Shown here piece by piece: positions 11,648 to 22,256 of a DNA stretch of 64,000 nucleotides. The notes below the pieces were generated by a model. That model had not been told where the DNA came from. It did no database searches and saw only the letters and a program-made list of their open reading frames with translations. Position 1 is the stretch's first letter; each line of letters starts with the position of its first letter. This DNA comes from Isoetes taiwanensis (lineage: Eukaryota > Streptophyta > Lycopodiopsida > Isoetales > Isoetaceae). The stretch lies in NCBI GenBank assembly GCA_021234155.1, contig JAJEKV010000028.1, forward strand, positions 14,188,168-14,252,167, written 5' to 3'. A program made the position numbers and the translations under genes.

Positions 11648-12838
11648 ATGGCGGGGCGAAACAAAGCGCTAGAGTTCCTCCACGGAGACACAACCCCGGC
11701 CCTACTCCGGGGAGATACTTGAGGCGGCTCTTTCCGCAGAGAAGACCAACCTTCATCTAGCGAAGGAGCAGTCAGGAGCGTCCAGAGCAACCCACCTACC
11801 AAGAGGGATGAGGCAGTCGAGGAGGGCGCACACTCCGTCTCGAGCGAGAAGTCCTCGACAGCGAGGAAGGAGGCGTATCTGAGAAGGTCTTGAAGAGATG
11901 GAGGAGGAAGGAGATAGAAGGAGGAGCAAGATCGGGTGGTCGAGCAAAATGAAGAAACGAGGAGGGCCCGGCCTTCGAACCGGCTAAAGAAGAAAGAACT
12001 AGCGGCGTGGATCAAGAGACATGAAGCCAAAGAAGCATCATCGAGAGGAAGAGAAGAGGAGGAGGAGGAGGGCTGAAGGCGTAGGAAGAAGAAAAGAAGA
12101 AAGGAAGTTAGTTGGAGGTAGGCAGAGGAAACTCAAAGAAAGCCCCACGAACCAAGGTAGTTATCAAGAACAGCCGGCGGACAAGCCCCCATCCTCCTCG
12201 GATGACTTCGGAAGATGAGGATTTTAACCCCCATGATAAAAGCGAGGTCCTTGAAGGATCCGATCAATGGCGAGGCGTGCCGACCGGGCAGCCGAAAGGC
12301 GGTAGAGAAGCCCCACCATACCCGGCGTGGGATAGAAACAAAGCACAGGCGGCCCAGCGGCGTATGTGATAGACCCCATCAAGGTCACGAGAGGAAGATG
12401 AGGGAACAGGGCGTATATGAAGAAGTGGGAGGATTACAACTCCTATTACCGGCAAAGCGAGTAAGGACTATTGAAGGGGACATCAGAACCGAGAAGAAGC
12501 GGACTCTCGGGGCCACCACCGGAAAAAGCCCAAGCCTCCTAGACCACCAGCCAAAAGAAGCCCGCAGAAAGGAGGCGAGAGGAAAGCAACGTGAGAAATT
12601 AGGCATTTTCAACTAGCGCGCCGGGTTCCTAATACCCGTGCACCGTTCGCCCGATTAGTTAGGGAAGTGATGCGAGGAGTTTAACAGGGATGAGGTAGCG
12701 GATGAAATGTTGCTGGCGTTACGAGGCGGTAGAGCAAAAGATAGTCAACGACGCCGAAGATTCTACAGCCTGCACAGTACATGCTAAACGAGTCACGCTA
12801 ATGAAGAAGGATATGCACTTGCCCAGTATAATTAAGGT
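11648..12838 (+). pseudogene. Chromovirus extra ORF A: charged tail plus histone H3 fold
   Basis: A coding-like unit from ATG 11,648 (MAGRNKALEFLHG) to about 12,838, with several frameshifts. The first 300 or so codons are very rich in Lys, Arg and Glu (for example 12,021-12,110) with coiled-coil-like stretches, then a Ser/Pro/Asp part. The C-terminus, 12,588-12,838, is a histone H3 core: REIRHFQ (αN) at 12,594, APFARLVREVM (α1) at 12,640, EFNRDEVADEMLLALR (loop 1 and α2) at 12,677, then AVEQKIVNDAEDSTACTVHA and KRVTLMKKDMHL (α2-loop 2-α3). In the last 33 residues 17 match canonical H3 with no gap. VTLMKKD is closer to centromeric H3 (VTLMRKD) than to VTIMPKD, but loop 1 has canonical length. 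There is one in-frame stop before REIR and two frame changes in the fold. Confidence 0.8.
12588..12838 (+). pseudogene. Histone H3 fold domain within ORF A
   Basis: Domain-level entry for the H3 core. Segments are read in three frames: 12,594-12,676 (αN, α1), 12,677-12,722 (loop 1, start of α2), and 12,724-12,838 (rest of α2, loop 2, α3). Each junction needs only a one- or two-base correction. The alignment to H3 is essentially gapless from REIR to the α3 leucine. The usual ARRIRGERA end is replaced by PSIIKVH and then unrelated residues. There is no intron, and the sequence is continuous with the preceding charged region, so it reads as the C-terminus of an element-encoded protein rather than a separate host gene. 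A nested histone retrocopy is the main alternative. Confidence 0.8.
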
Positions 12839-12972
12839 ACATGATGAAAATTTTGTTAATATAAAGAGTTTTTGAATAAATGATAGGAGTAATCTTACTT
12901 AATTAAGCTGAGTTAACAAGTGCCAGCTTTTGTTTTAGTAAAATCAGACATTTTAGACCAATTTAAGAGGAT

Positions 12973-13039
12973 GTCTCACACGTTGCGCCATGACCAAGAC
13001 CAAGACTCCAGGTTTTGAGCTGGGCGCAACGTGTGAGAC
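12973..13039. repeat. Leader palindrome P3 (perfect 17 bp arms)
   Basis: Arms GTCTCACACGTTGCGCC at 12,973-12,989 and its exact complement at 13,023-13,039 enclose an inner partial stem. It is the best preserved of the four copies and opens the second leader cassette. Confidence 0.85.
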
Positions 13040-13172
13040 CATGTCCAAATTAGCCCAAAACACCTCCAAATTGGCCCAAACAAGGGGTCAATTACGCTTC
13101 TTTCGATGAGTCTAGCGAGGATTAGACCCTTATATCACCAAATTGGACAAGTTTAACCAAAATAGAGTTGAT

Positions 13173-13242
13173 GTCTCACCGCGTCGGCGCCGGGGAGCAA
13201 AACCAAGACTCCCGGTTTTGATGCGGGCGCAACGTGTGAGAC
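13173..13242. repeat. Leader palindrome P4
   Basis: Fourth copy, 200 bp after P3. Its right arm is identical to that of P3 (GGCGCAACGTGTGAGAC) and it has the inner stem CAAAACC/GGTTTTG. The P3-P4 spacing matches that of P1-P2 (about 210 bp), so the pair was duplicated as a unit. Confidence 0.8.
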
Positions 13243-13433
13243 CTCCTAGCATTTCCTCCACCATGCCATATCCAATTGACCTTCAGTCTGTTGCAATAGG
13301 TTCATTAGCTAGTCCTGTATGCTCAAACCCCAAAAGTAGCTTTCAAAACCTCATTTGGACCTCTTAATAGGTCAGAATTGCCCAGCTCCAATAAATTTCT
13401 AGGTCACCCAAAAATTAGAGTTTTTCCCTTCTC

Positions 13434-13441
13434 TATAAATA
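13434..13441 (+). promoter_or_regulatory. TATA box of leader cassette B
   Basis: TATAAATA 121 bp before the ATG of ORF B. Its context parallels the TATA box at 11,542, including the downstream TCTGCTC and GGCGATTTT blocks. Confidence 0.55.
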
Positions 13442-13554
13442 GGCTCCCATTTCTCACTTGGCACCCTACAAGTCTGCTCTCGACCCTTTAGGCGATTTTC
13501 TAGCTCCCAGAGGCGCTTCTACATCCGTCTGTTACTCCCAACTTTCCTAGAGCA

Positions 13555-15033
13555 ATGGCAACTGCTGACTTCAGGCGATGGCAGTGCTCATGCTGCCGAG
13601 GCTGATGTCAATGACATTTTCCGAGTTTTCCGGAAAGAAATAGATGTCCAAGACACTCTGCACGCAACTCCAGCATATAGACAAGTTTTGACAGAGTTCC
13701 AAGCTAGGGTAGGACCGTCCTTAGTGCAGCTCCCCCCTTGTACAGGCTACTTTGTCCCCAGGCAATCCCTTCAAGCAGCCTTGGGTGATGTTCCAAACAT
13801 TGCCAAGTACCTGACCAACAAGGCCCAGAGGTTGCCAGACTACATGGTCCTGACAGTCGACTGGACCAAGTATTTTCTCTACCGCCGCCTTAGCGATCTT
13901 CTTTTCCACCGTCTTTGAAAATCAATGGGGAAACCTTTATCCCTTCCATGGAGGTGGACCCCATAGCATCCTCGGCCCGGCCCTTCTCTGATGCCCGGCC
14001 GGGAGCAAGAAGGAAGGGGCAGAAGAAGAGGAAGAGTACATGGGCTCGACCAGCAGAGAAGAAACGGCGGCTAGCGGAAGAAGAGTTACCCAACCCGGCC
14101 GGCCAGCGGACCCTGAGTCGCTCCCCCACTTTCGGGCTAGGTATCACAAGCCTAGCCCCCATCATCGATGGCCGAGGAGTACACGCTCCTCGGTGACATC
14201 AAAACCTCCACGAATGCGGGGAGAAAGCTCCGACCGGCGAGTTCTTTGCATCAACTGCGGCAGCAACAGATCTAGATGATTTCATCGTCCGGGGAGTCTC
14301 GAAATTCCCGCTTCAAGTGAAGAAAGCCGACACCTATCTGGGAGAGTCGACTTGGGACCTCAAACCAACGGCAACATCGGGCAAATAATGGAAGCCCGGG
14401 AGCGCCATCGAGGAGGAGTTCTATGCCATCCAAGAGCGGATGGGGATCCATGGCAAGACCACGAGCATTTTGATGCCGAGCTCTTTCGATACCAGCTCCC
14501 ACAGACAGAAGAGGAGGAATCGACATCAGGCGAGTTTCATCCGACAATCGGGGATTCTGAAATCAGCGAAGTTGAGGGTCGATGAATCTGTAGGAAGACA
14601 TAAAGCTGGCGGCGAGGCGGCGAGTCATCAACGGCCGCACAATGGCGGTCGGTGAGGTACTACCTCCCCTGGCTGGCGGATGGGAGAATAAGCGGTAATA
14701 CCGCATAAATTCAGCCCGAGGGGCGAAGAAGGAGTGTTCATGCTCATTGCACTCTCTGGCTTTGGCATGCATGCTCGGTTGGCTGCAAACATCGACTATG
14801 CCGTCTTAGTCAAGAGAGCGATGACACTCGACATCTTCGACTTCGCAGTGCCCCACCGACGGCAGGGAAGATTAGCAGTAACCGCGGCCTACACCTCCGA
14901 CCGCAGGGTAGAGGAATTGGTGACAGCTTTGCAGGGCAGGTCATCAACAAATATCCTCAGGAACTTGGGGCCTTCGGCCCAAGTTAAGTTCCTTGAAGAT
15001 AACCCATCCCTACTAAAGCGATTTCAAGAATAG
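13555..15033 (+). pseudogene. Chromovirus extra ORF B, unrecognised protein
   Basis: Coding-like unit of roughly 480 codons from ATG 13,555 to a stop at 15,031-15,033, with a handful of frameshifts. From the N-terminus: a segment of about 110 residues with DIFRVFRKEID and LTNKAQRLPDYMVLTVDW (13,590-13,918); a basic, nuclear-localisation-like stretch with GQKKRKSTW and EKKRRLAEEE (about 14,015-14,090); a region with DDFIVRGVSKFPLQVKKAD and FYAIQERMGIHGKTT (14,277-14,470); and a C-terminal part (14,734-15,033) with TLDIFDFAV and ending DNPSLLKRFQE. I do not recognise any domain. It precedes gag, has its own TATA-like cassette and follows the H3-fold ORF. The KR-rich stretch would suit a nuclear protein; that is inference. 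Confidence 0.55.
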
Positions 15034-15339
15034 TTAGACTCTTGATCCGGAGGCTTTGTATTAAAGATATTATATAATATAAATATAATTTCTTTTGCAC
15101 TTTAAATGTTTTGTTGACATATTTTGTGCCACAATTATACCAACAAACACATAATGCAACAGAACAAATGAATCTAACCGTAAGGCTATGGTCAACTGTG
15201 TATGCAGCTAGGGAACAAAAAAACGGTCGAACAAAGCGGGGAGAACCAGCGAGAGATGGAGAAACCCGGACATGCAACCAATTGCAAGGAACCTATTCCG
15301 AAGAATCTGACCCTCTAACTCTGAAGAAGAAATGTAAAA

Positions 15340-16330
15340 ATGAAATGGGCTTCAACAAATAAAAAGCTACGCTGGCGGTTCAAAGCATCGGTCGGGCATA
15401 AACAACACCTCGAAAAGTCGGGGAAAGATAAGAAGAGGGTAAGAAAGGAAGTCTCCTACCTACGGATACCTCCATTCGAGCTGGGTCTCGGACTCACGAG
15501 TCAGAAAGAAAATGAACAGTGCAAGACCCTAGAGATGGCGAGAGAGAGACACTAAGGCCTTAGACTATCGGAAGAAGGTAGGCTTCGGCATTGGGAAATG
15601 TATGGAAAGCGAGGAAGCTTGAACAATTCTCGGCGAGAACAGGTCAGGCTTGGAAGCGAGCGTGGCTTTCGATGAGATGAGTGAGTATGGCAACACCTAT
15701 GAGATGAAAGACAAGAACAAAAGCGGGGTAGCAGCCAACTGAAGGGGCGGCTCGCATCACGGTGGAAGGGTTATGCAAGGCCCATGGGTTAAGCGAGGCA
15801 GTCGCGTTTTAAAAAGTTTGTTAAAAGCTTTCAAAAGCGCCATTATGTCCCAAGAAACACAAGTCCAACATGATCTGGCGGTTCTGATTGCGGCAAGGCT
15901 ACAAATTGGTCGAAAATATCTGAAAAGAATTCATGAGACTAAGGCTTTATGTGCGAAAGTTGAGTGAAAAACAACGATGGAAACTACATTGAAGGATTGA
16001 GCGAGGAGATCCGTAAGCTTGTAAAACCATAGACCCCAAAGCGGTATCAAAAGCGAGAATCCAAGGCAATAAGTTTGCAAGGAGCGGGGCCTCGAGCAGT
16101 GGCGGCGAAGCGGCAATATTACCGGGGATAAAGGCAAGGCAACGAGGGAGTTATAGCCCTAGAGCGGCCCGGCCCAAGTCGGCTAAATCCCATATAGTGG
16201 CAACCGGGAAGCGGCGGGGAGAGGAAGCGAGGTGTCCTTGAGGGGACAAGCGGGGAAAGGGTCGAACTACTCAAAAGCGGTCGCGGTCCTTCTTACAAGC
16301 AATGCCCAGAAGAAGAGATAGAAGTGCATA
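15340..16330 (+). pseudogene. gag: Chromovirus gag, degenerate
   Basis: Gag-like peptides in changing frames before the protease: FKKFVKSFQKRHYVPRNT near 15,812-15,865, GLSEEIRKLVKP near 15,995-16,030, and a Lys/Arg-rich C-terminal part near 16,080-16,260. The pattern resembles the plant chromovirus capsid region, in which a YxPRN-type motif is followed by GLxxEIR. The CCHC knuckle expected near 16,270-16,330 is not readable. Assignment rests on these motifs and on position upstream of the protease. Confidence 0.65.
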
Positions 16331-16479
16331 GAAAGCGGCTTTGCTTGGATGCTTCAACCGAACCCACGGGGCGACGAAGCGCCCCCGTTAAGTCATGGCC
16401 TTGGTCCCGTGGAGTTAGGTGGATGGGACACTCCGTCGGCGATGGGCGAGGCGGCAGCGACTACATTCGGGGTGAGTGT

Positions 16480-16640
16480 CATATTTTTATTTGCCATAGA
16501 TCTGAACAAGCGAAAAACCGGTATAAGGTAATTTCCACGGTAGGGAAGGCCAAGGCCAAGTCTTTCATAGTCTGATAGACTTCGGGGAAGTAGCCACAAC
16601 TTTGCATCCCCAAGAATGGTTAATATGTTGAAGTTGAAAC
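16480..16640 (+). pseudogene. Chromovirus aspartic protease remnant
   Basis: A short stretch reads as TVGKAKAKSFIV followed by LIDFGEVATTLHPQEWL, corresponding to the LIDSGATxNFI active-site region of Ty3/gypsy proteases. The catalytic DSG appears as DFG in the present sequence, and the flanking frame is broken. Identification is by position between gag and RT plus this motif. Confidence 0.55.
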
Positions 16641-17179
16641 CATTGAAGTCAAGCGAGGGCGTAATCTTAGCAAGTGGAGCGATAAGACATCTGGCCGGGC
16701 AAGGATAAACCGACATCGACTTGCGAGAATTAATATCCGATGGGGGCGGAAGTAATGGGCATCGGCAAAATGCGACTTGATAATAGGAATGGAGTATCTT
16801 GGACCAGCGGGGGCCATCATAGATTGTGGAAGCGGAAGGTGACCCTCCTAGCGCCCGGCGGCAAAATCATTGAGATCACGGGTAAAAAGAAGTTGCTCCC
16901 ATCATGCAATGTATGTCTATTAAAGAAGCTGCTCGAGTCTATCGGGAGGCGAGCAAGTAGCATATGTCTTCAAGCTTGAGATTGAAGAACACGAGTCGGA
17001 AGGAAAGCAAAGAAGACAAGGTGCTCAACAAGTTGCCCAAGCAAATAGCTAAGTTGATCACCCGGTTCCACGATCTCTTCCCGGATGAGATCGGCGACTC
17101 CCTCACTTAGGGGGGTCAGTGTGAGATAGCTTTTCGAACCGAGAAACCAAGCCGATGAGCAAGGCTCCGTGCGGAATGG

Positions 17180-17810
17180 CGACCGCGAGGCCCGGCCGGA
17201 CTAAAAAGCAATTGCGAGGAGTTGCTCGACCTAGGCTTCATTAGACCTAGCGTCTCACCATCCCATTCTCTTTGTCAAGAAGAAGGATGGCGGCTTGAGG
17301 ATGTGCATAGATTACAGGCGGTGAATAAGCCGCGGCATCAAAAATAATACTGCGCTCCCCGGTCAGGATGACTTGATGGATCAACTCCAAGGGGCAAAAG
17401 TCTTCTCCAAGATTGACCTAAAGGTCGGTTATCATCAGATCGGGATAAAGGAAGAAGACATCCACAAAATGGCCTTGGGACCGGTATGGGCATTACGAGT
17501 TTTGCGGTAATGCCATTTGGGTTATCAAATGCCCGACAGCGTTCATGAGACTTATGAGCGACATCTTGAGGGCGTTCTTGGACACCTTACGTGATAGTGT
17601 TCTTTGATGACATCCTAATGTATAGAGATCCCTTGAAGAGCATATACAACCGCGTAAGGAGGGTGCTTTCGAAAGTTGAGAAGGCACGGTTATGCGCCAA
17701 GTTGTCGAAGTGCCGCCATAGCGAGAAATGGGAATACACGGGTCATGTAATTTCAGCTTTAAGGAATCTCGGCGGATCCGCCAAGATTGAGCGGTGATTC
17801 AATGGCGGCC
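17180..17810 (+). pseudogene. Chromovirus reverse transcriptase
   Basis: Ty3/gypsy RT in several frames: LLDLGFIRPSVSP near 17,223-17,255, KKDGGLRMCIDYR near 17,280-17,320, [14 protein letters not shown] near 17,377-17,420 (catalytic block A aspartate), [14 protein letters not shown] just after, PFGL near 17,515, and a YxDD block read as VFFDDILMY at 17,597-17,623. At least six frameshifts of 1-8 bases separate the blocks. The second catalytic site (FFDD) is intact. Confidence 0.9.
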
Positions 17811-17899
17811 ACCGAAGAAGCGTCCGCGAGGTCGAAGTTTTCTTGGCCTAGCGGTACTCTGGGAAGTTTGTGAAAAAAGCCGCCAAAGATAGCAGCCCA

Positions 17900-18370
17900 C
17901 TAACGACTTGGACGAAGAAAAGGTGAAAAATTGGGCAGATCATTGGCTCAAAAAGCCCAAAGCGAGGGTTTGAATTGTTGAAGGAAGCTTTGACAACCGC
18001 ACCCATCTTGACCACTCCGGACCGAAGAAAACAAGTTAGTAGCGGCGGGCGCCGTAAGTAAAGATAGCCACAGTGCGGTGCTCATGCGGGAAAAGGCGGG
18101 TAATAACATCACGATTCGGAAGATGAATAGCCTTGCAGCGTTACCCGGCCGACCAAAATTACTTGCCTTGTCGGGCGTTGAGAATTTGGAGGCACTACCT
18201 CTTGGGAAGGAAGTTCGGTTGGATCTGGATCATGAGCCTCAATATGTATTCATGCAACCACACCTTAACACGGAGACGAAAGGTGGATGGAGTTCCTCGA
18301 AGAGTATGACTTTGATATAGTCTACAAGCCGGGAAGCTCAATGTGGTAGCAGATGCACTTTCAAGGCATC
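17900..18370 (+). pseudogene. Chromovirus RNase H
   Basis: Follows RT directly. Readable pieces include the DHEPQYVFMQPHLN stretch near 18,225-18,265 (TDHEPL motif of LTR-element RNase H) and EEYDFD near 18,298, followed by a KPGKLNVVADALSRHP-type end near 18,325-18,372. That last motif is a strong marker of Ty3/gypsy elements. Broken by frameshifts. Confidence 0.85.
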
Positions 18371-18589
18371 CAACGACAACTAGAGTGCATTGCAATGCAA
18401 TTTCGGCGCTCTCCAGCGATTTCGGGGAAAGAAGATTGAAGAAACCTTGCCCAGCGGATGTGGACTTCAAGGAAGTATGGGCAAGCTTGTGCAAGGAAGC
18501 AAGAACGGATAAGGAGAGGAAACCTTCAAAAAATTTTAAGAAGGAAGGTAATCTTCTCTACTATAAGAACAAAGGCTGTGCGTGCTGAA

Positions 18590-19909
18590 TCATCGGTGAG
18601 GAAGTTGATCCTCCACGACACCCACAGCACCTAATAGCTGGCCACGCAGATTCATGAAGGCATATTTCAAAGTCTTGTGGCTATTATTATTGGCCGGGGA
18701 ATGAAAAGCGGTGGCTCGCCACATCAAGGAATGTCGGCTATGCCCGCAGACGAAAGCGAAGCGGCTTCGAATTCGAGGGCATTGGAACCATTAGCGGTGC
18801 CAAACGCTAAGTGGGGAGGTTGTCGGCATGGACTTCATAACCGGGCTTCAAGGGCGGTAAGAGGAAGGATGCCTTGATGGTCGTGGTCGACAAGTTGTCG
18901 AAGATGGACCCGCGGACCGCGACTATGGACCGCGGCGAAGCTCTTCACCAAAAGAAATCTTCGAGCTCCATGGCATGCCAAGGGAAATCATCTCCGACCG
19001 AGATCCGAAGTTCATCGATTGCCTTTTGGCGGGACCTCTTTGCAATGATTGACGAAGCTATCCATGAAACACGACCTACCACCCTCAGACGGATGAGCAA
19101 GCGGGCGGACCAACGAGAATATTGGAGGATATGCTTTCGAAACTATATGCGGAACAAGCAAGATATGTGGGAAAGAGTTTATTCACTTGGTGGAGTTTGC
19201 ATATAATAGCACCAAGCAGGAATCATCCCAAATGTCGCCGTTCATGATTAATTACGGCTACCAATGCCTAACTCCAGATACTTGGCACAACCCCGTGTCA
19301 AAAGTAGAAGTTTCGCAGCAAATGTTGGGCGATATGCAGCAGCTCGTGGAAGAAGTTCGAGGATATCTCCTTGCAGCAAGAAGTCGACAAAAGAGCATCG
19401 CCGATAAACATCGGACAGTCAGAGAGTTCCAAGTTGGAGATAATGTATGGCTCAAGATCAAAGTCAAGCAGGTGAAGCTCCGCATCAGAAATTGTAAGAA
19501 GCTTGCTCCAAGGTGGGCTGGACCCTTCAGAATAATCCAAAGAGTAGGTAACCAATCCTACAAGTTAGACTTGCCAGCACACTTAAAGATCCACAAAGTC
19601 TTCCACGTGAGTTTGCTGAAAAAGCACACTCCCAACCCAGATGAAGTCTTGGACACTCCAACGTTGTTAGAAATGACAGAGGAGCAGATAGAAATAGTTC
19701 CAGAACTAATTCTTGATAAAGCATTCAAGAAAACAAGGAGATCGGAGTTTCTCCAATATTTGGTCAAGTGGAAACACTTGCCCGTGGAAGACGCGACATG
19801 GGTACTTAAGAGGGATCTAATAAAGCAGTACCCACAGTTTATGGAGCAATGGGATGGCAAGGTCATCTCCGAAGAAATCAGCTCAGGCATGTCGATTTGT
19901 GTAGATTAA
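18590..19909 (+). pseudogene. Chromovirus integrase and C-terminal chromodomain
   Basis: The integrase core is broken (MVVVDKLSKM near 18,874, FWRDLFAMID near 19,026, LRNYMRNKQDMW near 19,130), but from 19,187 to 19,909 a 240-codon frame is open: VEFAYNS, a GPY/F-type module (DNVWLKIK, APRWAGPFRI near 19,508), KIHKVFHVSLLK, then a chromodomain at about 19,695-19,870 with FLQYLVKWKHLPVEDATW. Chromodomains of this class bind methylated H3 tails and direct integration to heterochromatin; that is family knowledge. The mixture of an eroded core and an open chromodomain is notable. It ends at TAA 19,907-19,909. Confidence 0.92.
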
Positions 19910-20735
19910 TGTCTTGTATAGTTAAGAATAATCTACGCATGCAACCTATGTTGGATATGGGTTGCATGCGTTGTTACCGATGATGAGACCACTACGGTGA
20001 TCTCTAGGATGTGGTGTAATGTCAAGGTAGGCATGACCGGGTTCCGCTTGGAAAGTCTACTTCTGTCCCACGGAAGTAGACGACCTCGAGAGATAAGAGG
20101 CCATTCAGGAATGCATTGATAGGAAAAGCACCTATAGTCAATGCCTCTGAGGGGAGGACCCTATCCTTCCGCCCCATATCTGTGAAGGACCCTATCCTCC
20201 ATCTTTGGGCAACTAAAGGTGTAGGCATGAGCGCCATATAGGCATTATAAGGCGCTGTCTCCACGATCACGATGGAAGAAGCATCCTCTTCCTACGCCGG
20301 AAGATTAGCCATTTATGTAGATAGTAGGGGTGGTTCCCTTATAACCAAATTTATAAATAATTAAAGTGGTACTAATGTAGTGTCGACCGCTTGCGGGCCA
20401 ATAGAAGCTCAGGAGGGCAAGGAGGTTAGAACTCACGAACTTACAACACAAATTTTGTTGGAATGTGTTGCAAGGAATGAAGAAATACCTCAAAGAATAA
20501 TTGTATATATTAAATTATTGATAAACTAAAATAATGACTAACTTGTTGTAATGGCGTGCAATTGATAAGTTATTTGATTGAATAATGGTGTAATAATGTT
20601 CTAAAAATATTACCTTAAAGGTAATCTAATAAATGTGTAAGGATGATAATAGTATATTGTATGCATCAAGTTGATTGCGGGTTAGGAAGATCCCAAGGTG
20701 GGGAGGCCGGCGATCTTTGCGGACAACATCATTTT
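19910..20735 (+). other. Chromovirus 3' untranslated region
   Basis: About 830 bp between the integrase stop and the polypurine tract, with no coding signal. AT content rises towards 20,500-20,640. Nothing else recognisable. Confidence 0.6.
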
Positions 20736-20747
20736 AAGGTGGGAGAA
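20736..20747 (+). promoter_or_regulatory. Polypurine tract
   Basis: AAGGTGGGAGAA immediately precedes the TGTGGCG start of the right LTR, the expected position of the plus-strand primer. Confidence 0.8.
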
Positions 20748-22256
20748 TGTGGCGTTCGATGCGATATCACGGTCTCAAGGCGTATACCGTCTTGCACCAT
20801 CAGCATTACCGCCATTCCAATCGACATGTATGCGCAGAAGCGTGTAGCCAAGCAAGTAAGCCCTAGGGGGCAACTTGCAAGGAGTGCTTGCTACACTTAT
20901 TAATAATGTCACTTTAGACCATTAACCTTTAAGAGGCATACCAAGGGTCATAGAAACCCTAAACCTAATTAACCTAAACCCTAATTCTTCCCTTTTAGGT
21001 CCACGAACCTTCGAGCTCAGGTTAAGCGCCTCAAGCTCGTCAATTCCGACTCCCAAGAGGCTGCCCGTCTTTTTAGCTTAGCTCGTCAGATTCCCTTTCC
21101 GACCGTATCTCTAAGCAAGACAGTGACATGGACACATTCGGATCAAGAGGAGCAAGCCAAGGACCATGTATTTCGTCAATTCAATAGCCTAATCCGCCTT
21201 CCGGGCATAGAGTTAGCATGTTTAGCCTATTGAATTGCCCATAACAGCCACATAGAATCCCAGATAGCGAGCCCTAACTAAAGAACATAACTTCTATGAT
21301 GTAGATTAGATATTATTCTTTAGTTCTATAATGATGTGATGGATGGATGATCTCTGTGGACTCATTGTATTGGGAAGGGGGGTAGAGACCTATAGCTTAG
21401 TAGTTGATGCTCCTAGCTAGTCCCTTTAGTGCATTACTAGTATTCGGCCTGTGTACAAGAACCACACCTGGTTGTGGGTGAAGGGGCGACGGCTCTCGAA
21501 GGAGGTTAGGTGTTCGACTCTTGAGCGATCCCTACGGTGTGTAAAGTCTCTGGGGATCACTTTGGGACTAGGTCTAATGGCTTGCCATTGAGTGCGGGGT
21601 AAGGCATGGGCTCGACACCCGTGGGGTGATCGTCACTCTCCGGTGGGTTCAAGTCCCGAATAAGGGCGGTGGCTCTCTAGTCACCTTGAGTCGGCATGGA
21701 GATCTCACGGAGGGAGTGATCCTACGCCCCATCGGGCTGGGGAGATGCAACCCAGGAATAGCCTCTTTGGCTATGCATCCGTGGGACTCTGATCAGGTCC
21801 CAAATACTCTTCAACCTACTATGCAAAGTGTGCATAGGAGGGGGCGGATGGATGGACTACCTAAGCCATGTTCTCATGCCGGCCAAATCCATTGCCATGA
21901 ATTACATGCGCAATGAACTCTGGGAGACCCAAGGCATCGGTCATTCCCTTGATGCCTGAGCCTTGGGTAGGATTCCCCATGTGATGTCTTGATCTTTGTC
22001 TATCTTGGATATGTGATGAGCCATCCTTGAGATGGTTATGTGATGTTGATGTTGTATACTGACATGTATGTTTACGCTTCCGCAGCTAGGTAGGCCCTGA
22101 GGAAGACAGGGTAAATGACCCCTTCATTCTTCCCACTAGAACTCATCAAGGTTGCAGTGATACGTGGAGGGCCCTGTATCAGTATGGAGCTGGTATGGGG
22201 GATGAACTCCTGTTTGTATACGGTGCGGGCACCGTATATGAGTAGGGGACGTCACA
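20748..22256 (+). repeat. Chromovirus 3' LTR
   Basis: Direct repeat of 9,454-10,963, 1,509 bp, TG...CA ends. Followed at once by the rest of LINE copy B, so the boundary is precise to a few bases. Confidence 0.9.

Larger units (their letters stand above)
9454..22256 (+). mobile_element. Chromovirus (Ty3/gypsy LTR retrotransposon with chromodomain)
   Basis: A 12.8 kb element bounded by two 1.5 kb direct repeats, with primer binding site, polypurine tract and the Ty3/gypsy order gag-PR-RT-RNase H-integrase, ending in a chromodomain. It is inserted in LINE copy B; the flanks suggest a CAGGT target duplication, seen as CGGT on the left at 9,447-9,450 and CAGGT on the right at 22,255-22,259. Between PBS and gag it carries about 4 kb of unusual extra sequence: two leader/promoter-like cassettes, a protein ending in a histone H3 fold, and an unrecognised protein. 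The pol region is full of 1-4 base frameshifts except for the integrase C-terminus and chromodomain, which stay open for 240 codons. Confidence 0.93.

Noticed and set aside
12588-12838. A functional host histone H3 gene
   Set aside because: In-frame stop, two frame changes, altered C-terminus, and location inside LTRs with a continuous charged upstream region.
11151-13560. The two leader cassettes as LTRs of a small nested retroelement enclosing the H3 fold
   Set aside because: They are far more diverged from each other than the outer LTR pair, lack TG...CA ends and target duplications, and each leads into an ATG. An ancient nested element cannot be fully excluded.
19187-19909. Domesticated host chromodomain gene
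   Set aside because: It is continuous with an integrase core and flanked by PPT and LTR, so it belongs to the element; an open frame alone is not evidence of domestication.
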